Part shown: positions 26,258-36,211 of the stretch, piece after piece
Position numbering within the stretch: the first letter of the stretch is position 1
How the letters are laid out: each line of letters begins with the position of its first letter
The notes under the pieces: generated by a model
The model's database searches: none
Told to the model about the DNA's origin: nothing
The model's input: only the letters and a program-made list of their open reading frames with translations
Assembly: GCA_900315175.1 (NCBI GenBank)
Contig: OMYA01000005.1
Coordinates: 62,001 to 126,000, forward strand
Reading direction: 5' to 3'
DNA: 64,000 nt
From: an uncultured Bacteroidales bacterium
GTDB taxonomy: Bacteria; Bacteroidota; Bacteroidia; Bacteroidales; F082
Translations under genes and position numbers: made by a program

Positions 26258-27061
26258 ATGTTTATTATGAAAATTTTCAATAAAACAGCTTTACTTATTG
26301 CATTGATTATCATGTCATTAGGATTAAACCTCAATGCACAGACAAAATCACCTGAGCCAAAATCAGGTTTCCCATTAACCAAGAAAATAATCCACAACCA
26401 TCTGATTTATCCTCAGAATGCCCTTGACCAGAAAAAAAGCGGCAAAATCACAGTTTATTATGACGTGGATGCCGAAGGAAACGCCACAAATTACAGGGTT
26501 GAGAACGCTTTTGACGAGGAATGTGCCAAGGAGGCAATCAGATTGGTGAAGATGATAGAATGGAATCCGGCATTAAACACCGGGAAGCCGGTAGCTTGCA
26601 ACGATTATTACACTGTTGAGTTCTCGGCCAAGAGTTATAAGAAAGCCGAGGAAAAGAATCCGCGGCAGATGTTGCCTGAGCAGAAACATCCTGCGCAGAA
26701 AAGCAATAAAGTTTATGATTTGAAGGACCTGCACAATGCACCTCAGCCTTATTTTGAAGATAAGAATGTGACCATGGCTGCATATCTTCGCACCAACCTC
26801 AGGTTCCCTGACCAGGCAAAACAGTTTGAGATTCAGGGCACTGTGAAACTCAGTTTCATCGTCGAGACCGACGGCAGGGTGTCGAATATCATCGTTGAGA
26901 ACAGTGTCGGCGGCGGTTGTGACAATGAAGCCATAAGATTGCTGCAGGATCTGTTGTGGACTCCTGGCGTGAAGAACGACAGTCTGGTAAGGACCAGGAC
27001 CACACAGGACATTACATTCCAGATTGGATCGAGGAATTATCATGACGGAAACAGTTATTAA
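26258..27061 (+). CDS. Exported protein with two TonB C-terminal domains
   Basis: The 267-residue protein has a signal peptide (MKIFNKTALLIALIIMSLGLNLNAQ, from Met 4) and two TonB_C-type modules: about 45-125 (IIHNHLIYPQNALDQKKSGKI..., IEWNPALNTGKPV) and about 180-262 (MAAYLRTNLRFPDQAKQFEI..., LLWTPGVKNDS). Each has the family pattern xxYPxxAxxxxxxGxVxVxFxVxxxG. There is no N-terminal membrane anchor with a proline-rich linker as in a true energy transducer, so it may bind TonB-dependent receptors or the cell wall in the periplasm. Such duplicated-domain proteins are common in Bacteroidota; their role is unclear. Confidence 0.8.
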   Translation: MFIMKIFNKTALLIALIIMSLGLNLNAQTKSPEPKSGFPLTKKIIHNHLIYPQNALDQKKSGKITVYYDVDAEGNATNYRVENAFDEECAKEAIRLVKMIEWNPALNTGKPVACNDYYTVEFSAKSYKKAEEKNPRQMLPEQKHPAQKSNKVYDLKDLHNAPQPYFEDKNVTMAAYLRTNLRFPDQAKQFEIQGTVKLSFIVETDGRVSNIIVENSVGGGCDNEAIRLLQDLLWTPGVKNDSLVRTRTTQDITFQIGSRNYHDGNSY

Positions 27062-27069
27062 CCAACTCC

Positions 27070-27171
27070 CGTCATTTCCGACTGGAACGATGCGAAATGG
27101 AGAAATCTTCGATTCCCGATAACATAAAATGTTTACGAAAAAAGAGGATTTCTCGACAAGCTCGAAATGAC
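27070..27171. repeat. REP-like imperfect palindrome, copy 4
   Basis: GTCATTTCCGACTGGAACG... GGAGAAATC on the left, GGATTTCTCGACAAGCTCG then AAATGAC on the right. Confidence 0.8.
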
Positions 27172-27209
27172 AAGTAATAAGAAGTTCTAAACCAATAAAA
27201 TTATTAAAT

Positions 27210-28193
27210 ATGAAAAAACTTTTACTTCCTTTGATTGCGTTGCTGCTTTCGGTGAATGTGGCATTTGCGCAGGATGGTGGAATTGAATCACCTTGGACAC
27301 ACGGTGGAAACATCGGCTTCAACATGGCTCAGAGCCATTTCGACAACTGGTCGGCTGGCGGTCAGGACAACATCAACTTCCTGGGTTTGCTCAAGTATGA
27401 CATCAACTTCAAAAAAGGGAACCACAAATGGGACAACAGCCTTGATTTGCAGTTGGGTTACAGCTATTTTGACATCGACAAGAAGCCTATAAAGACTGAC
27501 GACCGAATCTTCTTCAGCTCATTGTATGGTTACAATCTTTCGAATGAGAAGCTGTTTGCTACAGCCAATATGACATTCCAGACACAGTTTGCAAACGGCT
27601 ACAATTACGCTGTTGACAGCACTGAGCGCATTTCAGGTTTCATGGCTCCTGGTTACGTCACATTAGGTCTTGGTGTCCAGTGGGTTCCGAACGAGCACTT
27701 AAAAGTGAACGTGTCGCCTCTCACAGGCCGTATGACCATCGTTAATGACAAGAAGCTCGCTGACGCGGGCGCTTTTGGTGTCAAAGCCGCTGAATACGAG
27801 GATGTTACCGAGATTATCGGCACCGACACTATCACATACAAAAGAATGACAAAACACGGTGAGACCATCCGTTGGGAGCTTGGTGCACAGCTCATCGCTG
27901 AGTTCAACTATGAGATTTTCGAAAACGTGACATTCAGCTCAAAGCTTATCGCTTTTTACGATTATCTTCACAAATCATCAGATTTGAACGCTGTTGGCGA
28001 GAAATACACCTGTCCTGTTGACTTCGATTGGGACAACCAGCTGATCATGAAGGTCAACGACTGGTTGAGCTGCAACATCTCGGCACGTTTGGTTTATGAT
28101 GAGGACGTGGCTCCGTTGAGCTCATATCCAGGCACCACTTTCCGTCAGTTCAAGGAAGTGATGAGTCTCGGCATTTCATACAAGATTCCGTGA
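27210..28193 (+). CDS. DUF3078 outer-membrane beta-barrel protein
   Basis: A 327-residue protein with signal peptide MKKLLLPLIALLLSVNVAFAQ. The segment WTHGGNIGFNMAQSHFDNWSAGGQDNINF and later LGYSYFDIDKKPIKTDDRIFFSSLYGY are the DUF3078 signature. Alternating aromatic beta strands and a terminal SLGISYKIP point to an outer-membrane barrel. Function is unknown. It is followed four bases later by a phosphoesterase gene. Confidence 0.88.
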   Translation: MKKLLLPLIALLLSVNVAFAQDGGIESPWTHGGNIGFNMAQSHFDNWSAGGQDNINFLGLLKYDINFKKGNHKWDNSLDLQLGYSYFDIDKKPIKTDDRIFFSSLYGYNLSNEKLFATANMTFQTQFANGYNYAVDSTERISGFMAPGYVTLGLGVQWVPNEHLKVNVSPLTGRMTIVNDKKLADAGAFGVKAAEYEDVTEIIGTDTITYKRMTKHGETIRWELGAQLIAEFNYEIFENVTFSSKLIAFYDYLHKSSDLNAVGEKYTCPVDFDWDNQLIMKVNDWLSCNISARLVYDEDVAPLSSYPGTTFRQFKEVMSLGISYKIP

Positions 28194-28196
28194 TAA

Positions 28197-28691
28197 ATGA
28201 AGAGAATAGGATTATTGTCGGACACACACGGATGGCTTAATCCTGCGGTCTTTGAGTTTTTCAAGGACTGTGACGAGATATGGCATGTCGGCGACATCGG
28301 TTCCACCGATGTCGCCGACAAACTGTTGGCATTCAAGCCTTTGCGGGCTGTATATGGCAACATCGATGACAATAAGATACGTCTGATGTTTAACCGAATC
28401 ATCATCTTCACCATTGAAAACGTGAAAGTGATGATGACACACATCGGCGGCTATCCTGGGCGTTATGAGCCAGGAATCAAGCAACTGATAATCAAAGAGA
28501 AACCTGACATTTTCATCAGCGGTCACTCACATATATTAAAGGTGATGAACGACAAGGAGCTCAATCTTCTGCACATCAACCCCGGAGCTGCCGGAAACAG
28601 CGGCTTTCACAAGGTCATCACGATGTTGAGATTCCAAATTGATGGAAGTGAAATAAAAAATATGGAGCTTTACGAAAAAAGCCGAAATTAG
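28197..28691 (+). CDS. YfcE/MJ0936-type phosphodiesterase
   Basis: A 164-residue metallophosphoesterase with LLSDTHGW (7-14), HVGDIGS (30-36), YGNIDD (55-60), THIGGYPG (81-88) and SGHSH (105-109), all metal ligands present. Small members of this group hydrolyse phosphodiesters in vitro; the natural substrate is uncertain. It is probably co-transcribed with DUF3078. Confidence 0.88.
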   Translation: MKRIGLLSDTHGWLNPAVFEFFKDCDEIWHVGDIGSTDVADKLLAFKPLRAVYGNIDDNKIRLMFNRIIIFTIENVKVMMTHIGGYPGRYEPGIKQLIIKEKPDIFISGHSHILKVMNDKELNLLHINPGAAGNSGFHKVITMLRFQIDGSEIKNMELYEKSRN

Positions 28692-28730
28692 TTATTCAGT
28701 TGTTCAGTTAAACTGACTAACTGGCTGACT

Positions 28731-29219
28731 TTATCGTAGTCTGTCGATAGATTTCAGCAGAGCAATGTCTTTCTTAATCCCTCTGATGGCGAGGGTTTCC
28801 AAGATGAGGTTTGCCAGCGGGAATGCCATTCCGAAGAAATAGGCGACATCGAGATTATAGGCGTCGCCTTCGACTGCGGCGATAACCTCCTTAATATCAT
28901 TATCATAATATAAAAACACTATGCCGATAAAAACGATGTTCAAAAGCATGTTGAGATGGCACAGTTTCACCTGAAGCTCGCGTTTTTTATATTTGAAAAT
29001 AGTGAAAATCGGCACTATTGTCATCAATATTGTCAAAACGATAAGAGGCCAAGTGTATGATTTTGATAAAGTTAGGGTGTCTATTGGGTTTTGAATACCG
29101 AAAATGGTGAATTTCATCACATTACCGTCGGCATTGAATGATGCCAGTGGCATAAAAAACAACAAAGCGCTAAGAATTGCTGTCAAAAGCATAAAGATTG
29201 TCTGTCTTCTCTGAATCAT
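28731..29219 (-). CDS. DUF4293 family membrane protein
   Basis: A 162-residue protein starting MIQRRQTIFMLLTAILSALLFFMPLASF, the DUF4293 signature. Four hydrophobic segments: about 8-25, 53-72, 84-104 and 125-145. It lies divergent from rho, a common arrangement in Bacteroidales. Function unknown. Confidence 0.88.
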   Translation of the reverse strand: MIQRRQTIFMLLTAILSALLFFMPLASFNADGNVMKFTIFGIQNPIDTLTLSKSYTWPLIVLTILMTIVPIFTIFKYKKRELQVKLCHLNMLLNIVFIGIVFLYYDNDIKEVIAAVEGDAYNLDVAYFFGMAFPLANLILETLAIRGIKKDIALLKSIDRLR

Positions 29220-29275
29220 TGCATTTAAATTTTTTGCAAAATTAATAAAAATAATTGTTGTATAAAAAAAAATTG

Positions 29276-29283
29276 TATATTTG
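29276..29283 (+). promoter_or_regulatory. -7 box of rho
   Basis: TATATTTG with TTG at 29255-29257 (18-base spacer), 74 bases before the rho ATG. The leader is about 70 nt. Confidence 0.65.
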
Positions 29284-29357
29284 CAACGTCAAATGGACGA
29301 AAGACCATGTACATTCAGATAAATTTCTTAAAGTTTCAAAAAATTAACTGATTTTTT

Positions 29358-31073
29358 ATGTATGATATTTTTGAATTAAACGACAAATCCATGGCTGAGC
29401 TTAAGGAGATTGCGTTGAAGCTTGGCGTGGAAAATGTCAACGCACCCAAGGAAAACCTTGTGTACAACATCATCGAGAAACAGTCGGCTCCACAGGAAGC
29501 CGTGGCGGTTGCTGAGAAACCTAAAGGCAGGCCAGGCAGAAAGAAAAAGGTGGCGACTTCTAATCCCGAGCCTGAACCTGAACCAGAGAAACCTATCGAG
29601 AATGAAACCGTCACACCAATAAATACTGAAGAAAACACTGAAACAGAAGCACCGAAGCGCGGAAGACGTCCGAGAATCGGCAAGCGCACGGATGTGATAA
29701 AGACGACGTTTGACAACAATAGCGACGAGGGTGACAAGGCGCGTCACGTGTCGTATCCGAAACCGAAGCCTGCGGTGGTAGACGTCGCCAACGAGATTCT
29801 CAACGAGAGCAACGAGGAAGAGCCGGAGATTCCTGAAGCAGAACCTGTCGCGCCTGTTGAGCCTGTTGAGCCGATGTTTGAGGAAAAACAAGAGGTTTAT
29901 GAGGTGAAGCCGCAGCAGCCGATGCCACAGAGACATGAAGAGATGATTTCGGAGTTTGACGGCGTGGTGCAGGCTGAAGGCGTGCTCGAAATCATGCCCG
30001 ACGGCTACGGATTCCTGCGTTCGGCAGATTACAACTACCTCAACTCCCCTGACGACATCTATGTGTCACAGTCGCAGATCAAGCTGTTTGGTCTGAAGAC
30101 CGGCGACACCATCCTCGGAATGATCCGTCCGCCAAAGAACGGTGAAAAGTATTTCCCTTTGGTGAAAGTCGACAAAATCAACGGCCGTAACCCTGACGAG
30201 GTGCGCGACCGTATCCCGTTTGACTTCCTCACACCTTTGTTCCCTGACGAGAAATTCAAGCTCACGGGACATCAGGGAGGCACTGTATCCACAAGAATCA
30301 TGGACCTCTTCGCCCCTATCGGCAAAGGCCAACGTGGTTTGATAGTGGCTCAGCCTAAGACCGGTAAGACCGTGTTGCTGAAGGAAGTGGCAAATGCCAT
30401 TGCGGCAAACCACCCGGAGGTATACCTTATTATATTATTGATTGACGAACGTCCTGAAGAGGTCACAGACATGGCTCGCAGCGTGAAAGCAGAAGTCATT
30501 TCCTCGACATTCGACGAGCCTGCCGACAAACACGTGAAGATTGCAAACATAGTGCTTGAGAAGGCAAAACGTCTGACAGAATGCGGTCACGACGTGGTGA
30601 TTTTGCTTGACTCCATCACTCGTCTGGCACGTGCTTACAACACAGTGTCGCCGGCATCAGGCAAGGTGCTTTCAGGCGGTGTTGAAGCAAATGCCTTACA
30701 GAAGCCGAAACGTTTCTTCGGTGCTGCACGTAACATCGAAGGCGGCGGCTCACTGACTATTTTGGCTACAGCACTTATCGATACGGGCTCTAAGATGGAC
30801 GAAGTCATCTTTGAGGAATTCAAAGGTACCGGCAACATGGAGCTCCAGCTCGACCGCCGTCTGTCGAACAAGCGCATCTACCCTGCCATCGACATCGTCG
30901 CATCTGGTACCCGCCGTGATGACCTTCTCGTTGACGAGAGGACATTGGCGCGCGTGTGGGCATTGCGCAACCATTTCGCCGACATGACTCCAGTTGAGGC
31001 AATGGAATTCCTGAAAGACAGAATATCAAAGACAATATCCAACGAAGAGTTTTTGGCAACGATAGACAAGTAA
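29358..31073 (+). CDS. rho: Transcription termination factor Rho
   Basis: A 571-residue Rho, longer than the 419 of E. coli. Order: Rho_N helical domain (1-45), an acidic Pro/Glu-rich linker of about 150 residues (50-205), the cold-shock-like RNA-binding domain ([16 protein letters not shown]..., about 215-285), and the RecA-type ATPase with [11 protein letters not shown] (Walker A), [15 protein letters not shown] (Walker B) and [19 protein letters not shown]. All catalytic motifs are present. The linker expansion is usual in Bacteroidota. It is followed by the M64-like gene after a single base. Confidence 0.96.
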   Translation: MYDIFELNDKSMAELKEIALKLGVENVNAPKENLVYNIIEKQSAPQEAVAVAEKPKGRPGRKKKVATSNPEPEPEPEKPIENETVTPINTEENTETEAPKRGRRPRIGKRTDVIKTTFDNNSDEGDKARHVSYPKPKPAVVDVANEILNESNEEEPEIPEAEPVAPVEPVEPMFEEKQEVYEVKPQQPMPQRHEEMISEFDGVVQAEGVLEIMPDGYGFLRSADYNYLNSPDDIYVSQSQIKLFGLKTGDTILGMIRPPKNGEKYFPLVKVDKINGRNPDEVRDRIPFDFLTPLFPDEKFKLTGHQGGTVSTRIMDLFAPIGKGQRGLIVAQPKTGKTVLLKEVANAIAANHPEVYLIILLIDERPEEVTDMARSVKAEVISSTFDEPADKHVKIANIVLEKAKRLTECGHDVVILLDSITRLARAYNTVSPASGKVLSGGVEANALQKPKRFFGAARNIEGGGSLTILATALIDTGSKMDEVIFEEFKGTGNMELQLDRRLSNKRIYPAIDIVASGTRRDDLLVDERTLARVWALRNHFADMTPVEAMEFLKDRISKTISNEEFLATIDK

Positions 31074-31074
31074 G

Positions 31075-32118
31075 ATGAGAAGAATCGCTTTCCTGTTGGT
31101 AATCATAGCGTTCATTTCCTGCTCAAGAAATGAAAAGAATGATTTTGGAAAGCACTTCTTGGATAAGACATTAAGAATCAATCTTGTACATTCCGGTGAC
31201 GCGTACACCGAATCGTTTAAACTTGAACAGATTTATGACGACGGACTATGGTACGGACGCACGAAAAATCTCGTGAATCCTTATCGTTTGGGCACCTATT
31301 TATATGAAGTGAGAGACGTCGAGACCGACGATCTGCTTTATTCTGACGGCATAAGCACTTTTTTTGGTGAATGGCGGCTGACAGACGAAGCTAAAGTCAC
31401 CCAAAAGTCATTTAATGAGTCGATACGAGTGCCTTTCCCAGGCAAAGACGCGAAAATCATAATGTATAGGATTGATTCTCTTGATGTTATAGAACCAGTT
31501 TGGGAATATGTCCTAAACAAAGAATCGAAATCACTGATTGAGCCTGCCAGAAACCATAACAACAGAATGTTAAGACTGCTTGACAGCGGTAATCCCAAAG
31601 ACAAAGTCGATATTATCATTTTAGGCGACGGTTACACCATCGATGACATCAAGCTTTTTGGTTCAGACGTGATGGATTTCTACGACAGTTTCATCAACAC
31701 GGAGCCATTTAAAAGCAGGAAAAACGATTTCAATGTTCATGCGGTGCAGGTGCCGCCTGTCAAGGAGAGAAACACCCTGAAGGTCTGCAACGGCATTTTT
31801 GGTCATGACAAATACGCGCTAACCATCGATGAATGGGCTTTTCGTGAATATGCCACACAAGCGCCTTACGATTATGCTGTCATCCTGATTAACACCGACG
31901 AAAGTTATGGCGGCAGCCTGTATAACCTGTATATCACTGCAACGGTCCGCGCACAGTCAGAAGATTACGTCATTAAACACGAAATGGGGCATCATATCGC
32001 CGGCATCGCCGACAAGTTTTATTCACATGAAACGCCCAATGACTCAACAAGCCTCTCATCATATTATGATGATTTGATTGAGATGATAAATAATGTTCTG
32101 GATCTTCACACGAAATAA
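31075..32118 (+). CDS. M64 (IgA peptidase-like) metallopeptidase lipoprotein, short form
   Basis: A 347-residue protein with a short signal ending ISC (Cys 16). An Ig-like N-terminal region (20-165) is followed by DIIILGDGYTIDD and the zinc motif HEMGHHIAGIAD (HExxH with a distal Asp), as in M64 peptidases. In full-length relatives about 80 more residues follow the zinc site; here the chain ends about 36 residues after it. The gene stands right after rho, ends 1 base before the regulator gene, and no remnant of the missing part is seen in other frames. It may be a degenerate or a shorter natural form. Confidence 0.75.
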   Translation: MRRIAFLLVIIAFISCSRNEKNDFGKHFLDKTLRINLVHSGDAYTESFKLEQIYDDGLWYGRTKNLVNPYRLGTYLYEVRDVETDDLLYSDGISTFFGEWRLTDEAKVTQKSFNESIRVPFPGKDAKIIMYRIDSLDVIEPVWEYVLNKESKSLIEPARNHNNRMLRLLDSGNPKDKVDIIILGDGYTIDDIKLFGSDVMDFYDSFINTEPFKSRKNDFNVHAVQVPPVKERNTLKVCNGIFGHDKYALTIDEWAFREYATQAPYDYAVILINTDESYGGSLYNLYITATVRAQSEDYVIKHEMGHHIAGIADKFYSHETPNDSTSLSSYYDDLIEMINNVLDLHTK

Positions 32119-32119
32119 T

Positions 32120-32482
32120 ATGCTGAGAGAAACGATAAAAAAGACCAGGATGTATTCAGGCATTAAGCAGTCGACGATGGCAAAGTCATTGCTTATGTCA
32201 GAATCGAAATATAACAGGAAGGAGAATGGATTGGCAGATATTAAGTTGTGCGAGGCGAGAAAGATGGCGAAGCTTCTGGATCTCAATGACAAGATGATTG
32301 AAGAGTTTTGGCTTGCCGACAAGATTTACGAGTTGATGAAACTTGACAAAGAGCAGTTTTATGAAGCGATTAAGATTGTCGAATTGAACTACGACAATTA
32401 TGAGCATTGCATCGACATACCAGGCAAAAACTGCAGTTTCAGCAGCCTTGAGGAACGTTTACAACACAGGAAAAAGAAGTAA
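32120..32482 (+). CDS. Small helix-turn-helix regulator (XRE-like)
   Basis: A 120-residue protein. Residues 1-50 (MLRETIKKTRMYSGIKQSTMAKSLLMSESKYNRKENG) fit an XRE-type HTH with the unusual SESKYNRKENG recognition region; the rest is helical and charged. ATG 32120 is chosen over 32093 because the latter overlaps the preceding gene by 26 bases. The downstream gene is 11 bases away. Target unknown. Confidence 0.7.
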   Translation: MLRETIKKTRMYSGIKQSTMAKSLLMSESKYNRKENGLADIKLCEARKMAKLLDLNDKMIEEFWLADKIYELMKLDKEQFYEAIKIVELNYDNYEHCIDIPGKNCSFSSLEERLQHRKKK

Positions 32483-32493
32483 TAGGTTTAGAT

Positions 32494-34161
32494 ATGACAT
32501 TGTTTTTGTTTTTAAAGCTTTGCGGATGCCTTGCCTTGCTCATGTATGGTATGAAGGCGACGAGTGACGCTTTGCAGAAGATGGCCGGTCCACAGCTGCG
32601 TCACGTGCTTGGAACCATGACCACAAGCCGTTTCACAGGAATGCTTTCTGGTATTTTTGTCACAGCGGTAGTACAGTCATCAACGGCGACGACATTGATG
32701 ACGGTCTCGTTTGTCAATGCAGGGCTCATCACCTTGGGACAGTCTATATCTGTTATTATGGGTGCCCACATCGGCACCACGATAACTGCATGGATTATGT
32801 CGCTGGGGTTCACGCTGAACATGGCTTTCTTTGTCTATCCTGCGTTTTTGCTGGGTATCTTGCTGATTTACTTGAAAAAACACCGCATCATCGGTGATTT
32901 GCTTTTCGGTTTCGCATTCTTGTTTTTGGGTCTGGGGACGCTTAAAGACACCGGATTGGCGTTTGTCAGCGACCCTAATGCCAATGCAGCCATCAGCACA
33001 TTCATACAACGTTTCAGCGAGCCCACATTATGGAATGGACTTATATTCCTGCTCTTGGGAACCGCTTTGACCATCTGTCTACAGTCAAGTGCAGCAACCA
33101 TGGCTCTCACCATGATACTATGCTCCACAGGCACACTTAATATTCACCAAGGTATTTTGATGGTTCTTGGCGAGAACATAGGAACGACAATCACTGCAAA
33201 TATTGCGGCAATAGGCGCTAACACACAGGCAAGACGAGCCGCTTTCGCACACTTGAGCATCAACTTGATTGGTGTGACGTGGGCTTTGATATTCTTCCAT
33301 CCTATCGTAGGTTTCGTCAATTCACTTGTCGGTTTTGATGGAAGTATAATTGCGTTGGCGACATTCCATACCGGATTTAACGTGGCCAACACATTGTTGC
33401 TTATCGGATTTGTGCCTTACATCGAGCGCTTCGTATGCCGCATCATTAAGCCAAAGATATCTGAGGAAGACGAAGAGTCGAAGCTGAAATTTATATCTGG
33501 CGGTCTCCTGTCAACGGCAGAGCTTTCGATTTTGCAGGCTCAGAAAGAAATCAGTTTGTTCGCTGCACGCACCAACAGGATGTTCGCTTTCATCCCGACT
33601 TTGCTTTTTGAGACAAAAACAGACGAGGATTTCAGCAAATTGTATGCTCGGATTGAGAAATACGAAGGCATATCCGACAATATGGAGATTGAAATTGCCA
33701 ATTATCTGAATAAAGTCACAGAAGGTCATCTTAGCCCTGAAAGTAAAACCCAGATCCGCTACATGCTTCGTGAAGTCGGCGAGCTTGAGAGTATTGGCGA
33801 CAGCTGTTTCAACATGGCACGCACCATAAACCAGAAACACACCAAGAATGAACACTTTACCGAGGAGCAAAAGGTTCACATCCGCCACATGTTTGAACTT
33901 AGCACGAAGGCTTTGGAGCAAATGCAGGGAATCCTTGATGACAAGGGCCTTGTTGACCCCAACGAGTCGCTAAACATTGAAAATGAGATAAACAACTACC
34001 GCACACAGCTTAAGGAAGCCAACGTAAGCGACATCAACGAACATCGCTACAACTACCAGGCGGGAGTGCAGTATATGGATATCATCTGCGAGTGCGAGAA
34101 ATTAGGCGACTACGTTATCAATGTCGTTGAAGCCCATTCGCACAAGAAGCTTACAGCGTAA
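32494..34161 (+). CDS. Na/Pi cotransporter family protein with PhoU-like domain
   Basis: A 555-residue membrane protein. Two repeats of the Na/Pi motif are visible: QSSTATTLMTVSFVNAGLI (62-80) and QSSAATMALTMILCSTGTL (about 190-208), each followed by GxNIGTT (GAHIGTT, GENIGTT). The C-terminal 230 residues form a PhoU-like helical bundle. It should import phosphate with sodium. Its stop overlaps the end of the convergent fRMsr gene by 11 bases. Confidence 0.92.
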   Translation: MTLFLFLKLCGCLALLMYGMKATSDALQKMAGPQLRHVLGTMTTSRFTGMLSGIFVTAVVQSSTATTLMTVSFVNAGLITLGQSISVIMGAHIGTTITAWIMSLGFTLNMAFFVYPAFLLGILLIYLKKHRIIGDLLFGFAFLFLGLGTLKDTGLAFVSDPNANAAISTFIQRFSEPTLWNGLIFLLLGTALTICLQSSAATMALTMILCSTGTLNIHQGILMVLGENIGTTITANIAAIGANTQARRAAFAHLSINLIGVTWALIFFHPIVGFVNSLVGFDGSIIALATFHTGFNVANTLLLIGFVPYIERFVCRIIKPKISEEDEESKLKFISGGLLSTAELSILQAQKEISLFAARTNRMFAFIPTLLFETKTDEDFSKLYARIEKYEGISDNMEIEIANYLNKVTEGHLSPESKTQIRYMLREVGELESIGDSCFNMARTINQKHTKNEHFTEEQKVHIRHMFELSTKALEQMQGILDDKGLVDPNESLNIENEINNYRTQLKEANVSDINEHRYNYQAGVQYMDIICECEKLGDYVINVVEAHSHKKLTA

Positions 34162-34624
34162 AATAAGTCACTAATTCTTCAAGGAAAGACTTGTCGGTTT
34201 CATCGAAATTGGCAAGTTTTTCGCTGTCTATGTCAAGAACCGCAACGACATCGTCCCCTTTGAAAACCGGCACTACGATTTCGGACTTGGTAAGGCTGCT
34301 GCATGCAATGTGACCAGGGAATTCGTCGACATCAGGGACGAGAACGGTTTCTGCTTGTTGCCATGCTGTGCCGCAGACGCCTTTGCCCTTACGGATGCGT
34401 GTGCATGCCAAAGGACCTTGAAACGGGCCTAGCACCAGTTCATCACCGATAACGCGATAAAATCCGACCCACCAGAAGTTGAAAGTGTCCTTCAGGCATG
34501 CGGAAACATTAGCCATATTTGCAATAATATCGTTTTCACATTCAACTAACGATTTGAGTTGAGGAAGCAGGTTCTCATAGAGCTCCTTCTTGCTATTTCC
34601 CTGAATAATCAAATTTTCTGACAT
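34151..34624 (-). CDS. msrC: Free methionine-(R)-sulfoxide reductase (GAF domain)
   Basis: A 157-residue single GAF domain. The three Cys of the fRMsr catalytic relay are present: PLACTRIRKGKGVCGTAW (two) and GHIACSS (one), with NFWWVGFYRV upstream. It reduces free methionine-R-sulfoxide, using thioredoxin. It stands just downstream of menA on the same strand. Confidence 0.9.
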   Translation of the reverse strand: MSENLIIQGNSKKELYENLLPQLKSLVECENDIIANMANVSACLKDTFNFWWVGFYRVIGDELVLGPFQGPLACTRIRKGKGVCGTAWQQAETVLVPDVDEFPGHIACSSLTKSEIVVPVFKGDDVVAVLDIDSEKLANFDETDKSFLEELVTYFTL

Positions 34625-34629
34625 ATTAT

Positions 34630-35496
34630 TTATATTATATAAATCACAACTGTTAAGGCAAAAATTATCGCTTCAAGCGGTGCCATCCCTATCAACTTGT
34701 TAAATTCCATTCCTTTAGCCTTTGAAAATTTGCGGCTTACGAAAACCGAATATATCAGAAATGGAATAAAATAAAAAAACATTGTATTATTTTTAAAAAC
34801 AAGATAAATCAATATTATTGCGATTATCGGATTCAGATAGAAAAGGTATCTCATGAAGGTTTTTCCGAACAATGTGACTGTGGTTTTCTTGCCGTTTTTA
34901 GCATCGTTCTCTGCGTCACGATAATTATTGACTATCAATAAGTTGTCAACAACAATGCCTATAGCGAGGCCAGCGACGACGATTTGCCAGTTGACAAATC
35001 CTGTTTGGATGAAAAATGTGAGGACCACGGGTGCGATGCCGTAAAACAGCAGCACAGCCACATCGCCCAAGGCATGGCGTGAAAGCGGGAACGGCCCACC
35101 GGAATATGCTATCGCGCACAACATTATTACGATTCCGAACGGCAGCAGGATCCAGCCGCCATAATACAACAAGGTGCAGCCGACAATAAACGTCAAGATG
35201 GCCCAGACGATGATTCCGCGCAGCATTTGCTGTTGCGAGATGAATCCCGATGAAATCATATATTGCGGACCAAGTCGCTCATTGTCAGTGCCTTTCAAAC
35301 CATCGGCATAGTCGTTGACAAAGTTTGAGAGAACTTGCGCCATCACAGCGAAAATAAGACAGATTACAGCCGGCAACCATTTGATTGTCATATACATAGA
35401 GACAAAAGCCACCGACATTATAACCGGCGCCATCGACACCAACAAAGTTTTCAGTCGCGCCGCTTTAATCCAATATTTAAATTTCACTTCACTCAT
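34630..35496 (-). CDS. menA: 1,4-dihydroxy-2-naphthoate polyprenyltransferase MenA
   Basis: A 288-residue UbiA-family membrane enzyme that joins the polyprenyl tail to DHNA in menaquinone synthesis. The Asp-rich motif NDYADGLKGTD and the second NNYRDAENDAKNGKKT are both present, with about eight membrane helices. ATG 35496 is preferred: it gives the typical start MSEVKFKYWIKAARLKTLLVS, while the longer frame from 35673 reads through menG. menG ends one base upstream. Confidence 0.93.
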   Translation of the reverse strand: MSEVKFKYWIKAARLKTLLVSMAPVIMSVAFVSMYMTIKWLPAVICLIFAVMAQVLSNFVNDYADGLKGTDNERLGPQYMISSGFISQQQMLRGIIVWAILTFIVGCTLLYYGGWILLPFGIVIMLCAIAYSGGPFPLSRHALGDVAVLLFYGIAPVVLTFFIQTGFVNWQIVVAGLAIGIVVDNLLIVNNYRDAENDAKNGKKTTVTLFGKTFMRYLFYLNPIIAIILIYLVFKNNTMFFYFIPFLIYSVFVSRKFSKAKGMEFNKLIGMAPLEAIIFALTVVIYII

Positions 35497-35497
35497 T

Positions 35498-36211
35498 TTA
35501 TAATTTTTTAGCTTGATATAACCGGCATAGTCCACATGAATATGCCTTGTGTTTAACATCTTGATAACCAATGTTTTGCAACATTTGAATAAACTCATTT
35601 GGCATTGGGAACTTTTCGACGGTCTGTTGCAGATAGCGATATGCAGCGCCGTGTCCTGAGAGCTTTTTCCCAATAAATGGAAGTATATTTTTGAAATAAA
35701 GATTGTAAAGCCATCGCACTATAACATTCTGAGGCTCAGAAAGTTCCAGCACAAACAGGCTTCCTTGTGGTTTCAATACCCGCATAATTTCACCCAAACC
35801 TTTCATTCTGTCGGAGAAATTTCTCACGCCAAAGGCGACAAATACGGCATCAAATGTATTGTCTTGAAAATCAATGTTTTCGGCTGGTGATTTCGAAAAA
35901 CTGATTCTATCTGACAGTTCGAGTTTTCGGACCCTCTCCTCTCCTATTTTTAACATTCCGTCTGAAATATCAACGCCATAAATGCTGGCATTTTCGATAC
36001 TTTTAGCGATTTGAACTGTTGAATCGGCGGTTCCACAAGCCACGTCAAGAATTTCAGGATTGGAAACATTTTCCAATGACTTTTTCAGTCGTTTCACAGC
36101 CTTACGTCTCCATGACTTGTCGACATTCAGCGACAGTATATGGTTCAATTTGTCGTAAGTCGGCGCTATATCGTCGAACATTGATGCAATGTGGGTGGAA
36201 TCAGTAGCCAT
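35498..36211 (-). CDS. menG: Demethylmenaquinone methyltransferase MenG/UbiE
   Basis: A 237-residue class I methyltransferase; AdoMet-binding motif LDVACGTADSTVQIA (about 62-76), YDKLNHILSL N-terminal signature and FGVRNFSDRMKGLGEI. It performs the last step of menaquinone synthesis. The start overlaps rarA by 11 bases; menA follows. Confidence 0.94.
   Translation of the reverse strand: MATDSTHIASMFDDIAPTYDKLNHILSLNVDKSWRRKAVKRLKKSLENVSNPEILDVACGTADSTVQIAKSIENASIYGVDISDGMLKIGEERVRKLELSDRISFSKSPAENIDFQDNTFDAVFVAFGVRNFSDRMKGLGEIMRVLKPQGSLFVLELSEPQNVIVRWLYNLYFKNILPFIGKKLSGHGAAYRYLQQTVEKFPMPNEFIQMLQNIGYQDVKHKAYSCGLCRLYQAKKL

Noticed and set aside
26573..27325. 250-codon minus-strand frame
   Set aside because: It crosses the TonB-like gene, a REP element and the DUF3078 start; no promoter or motif.
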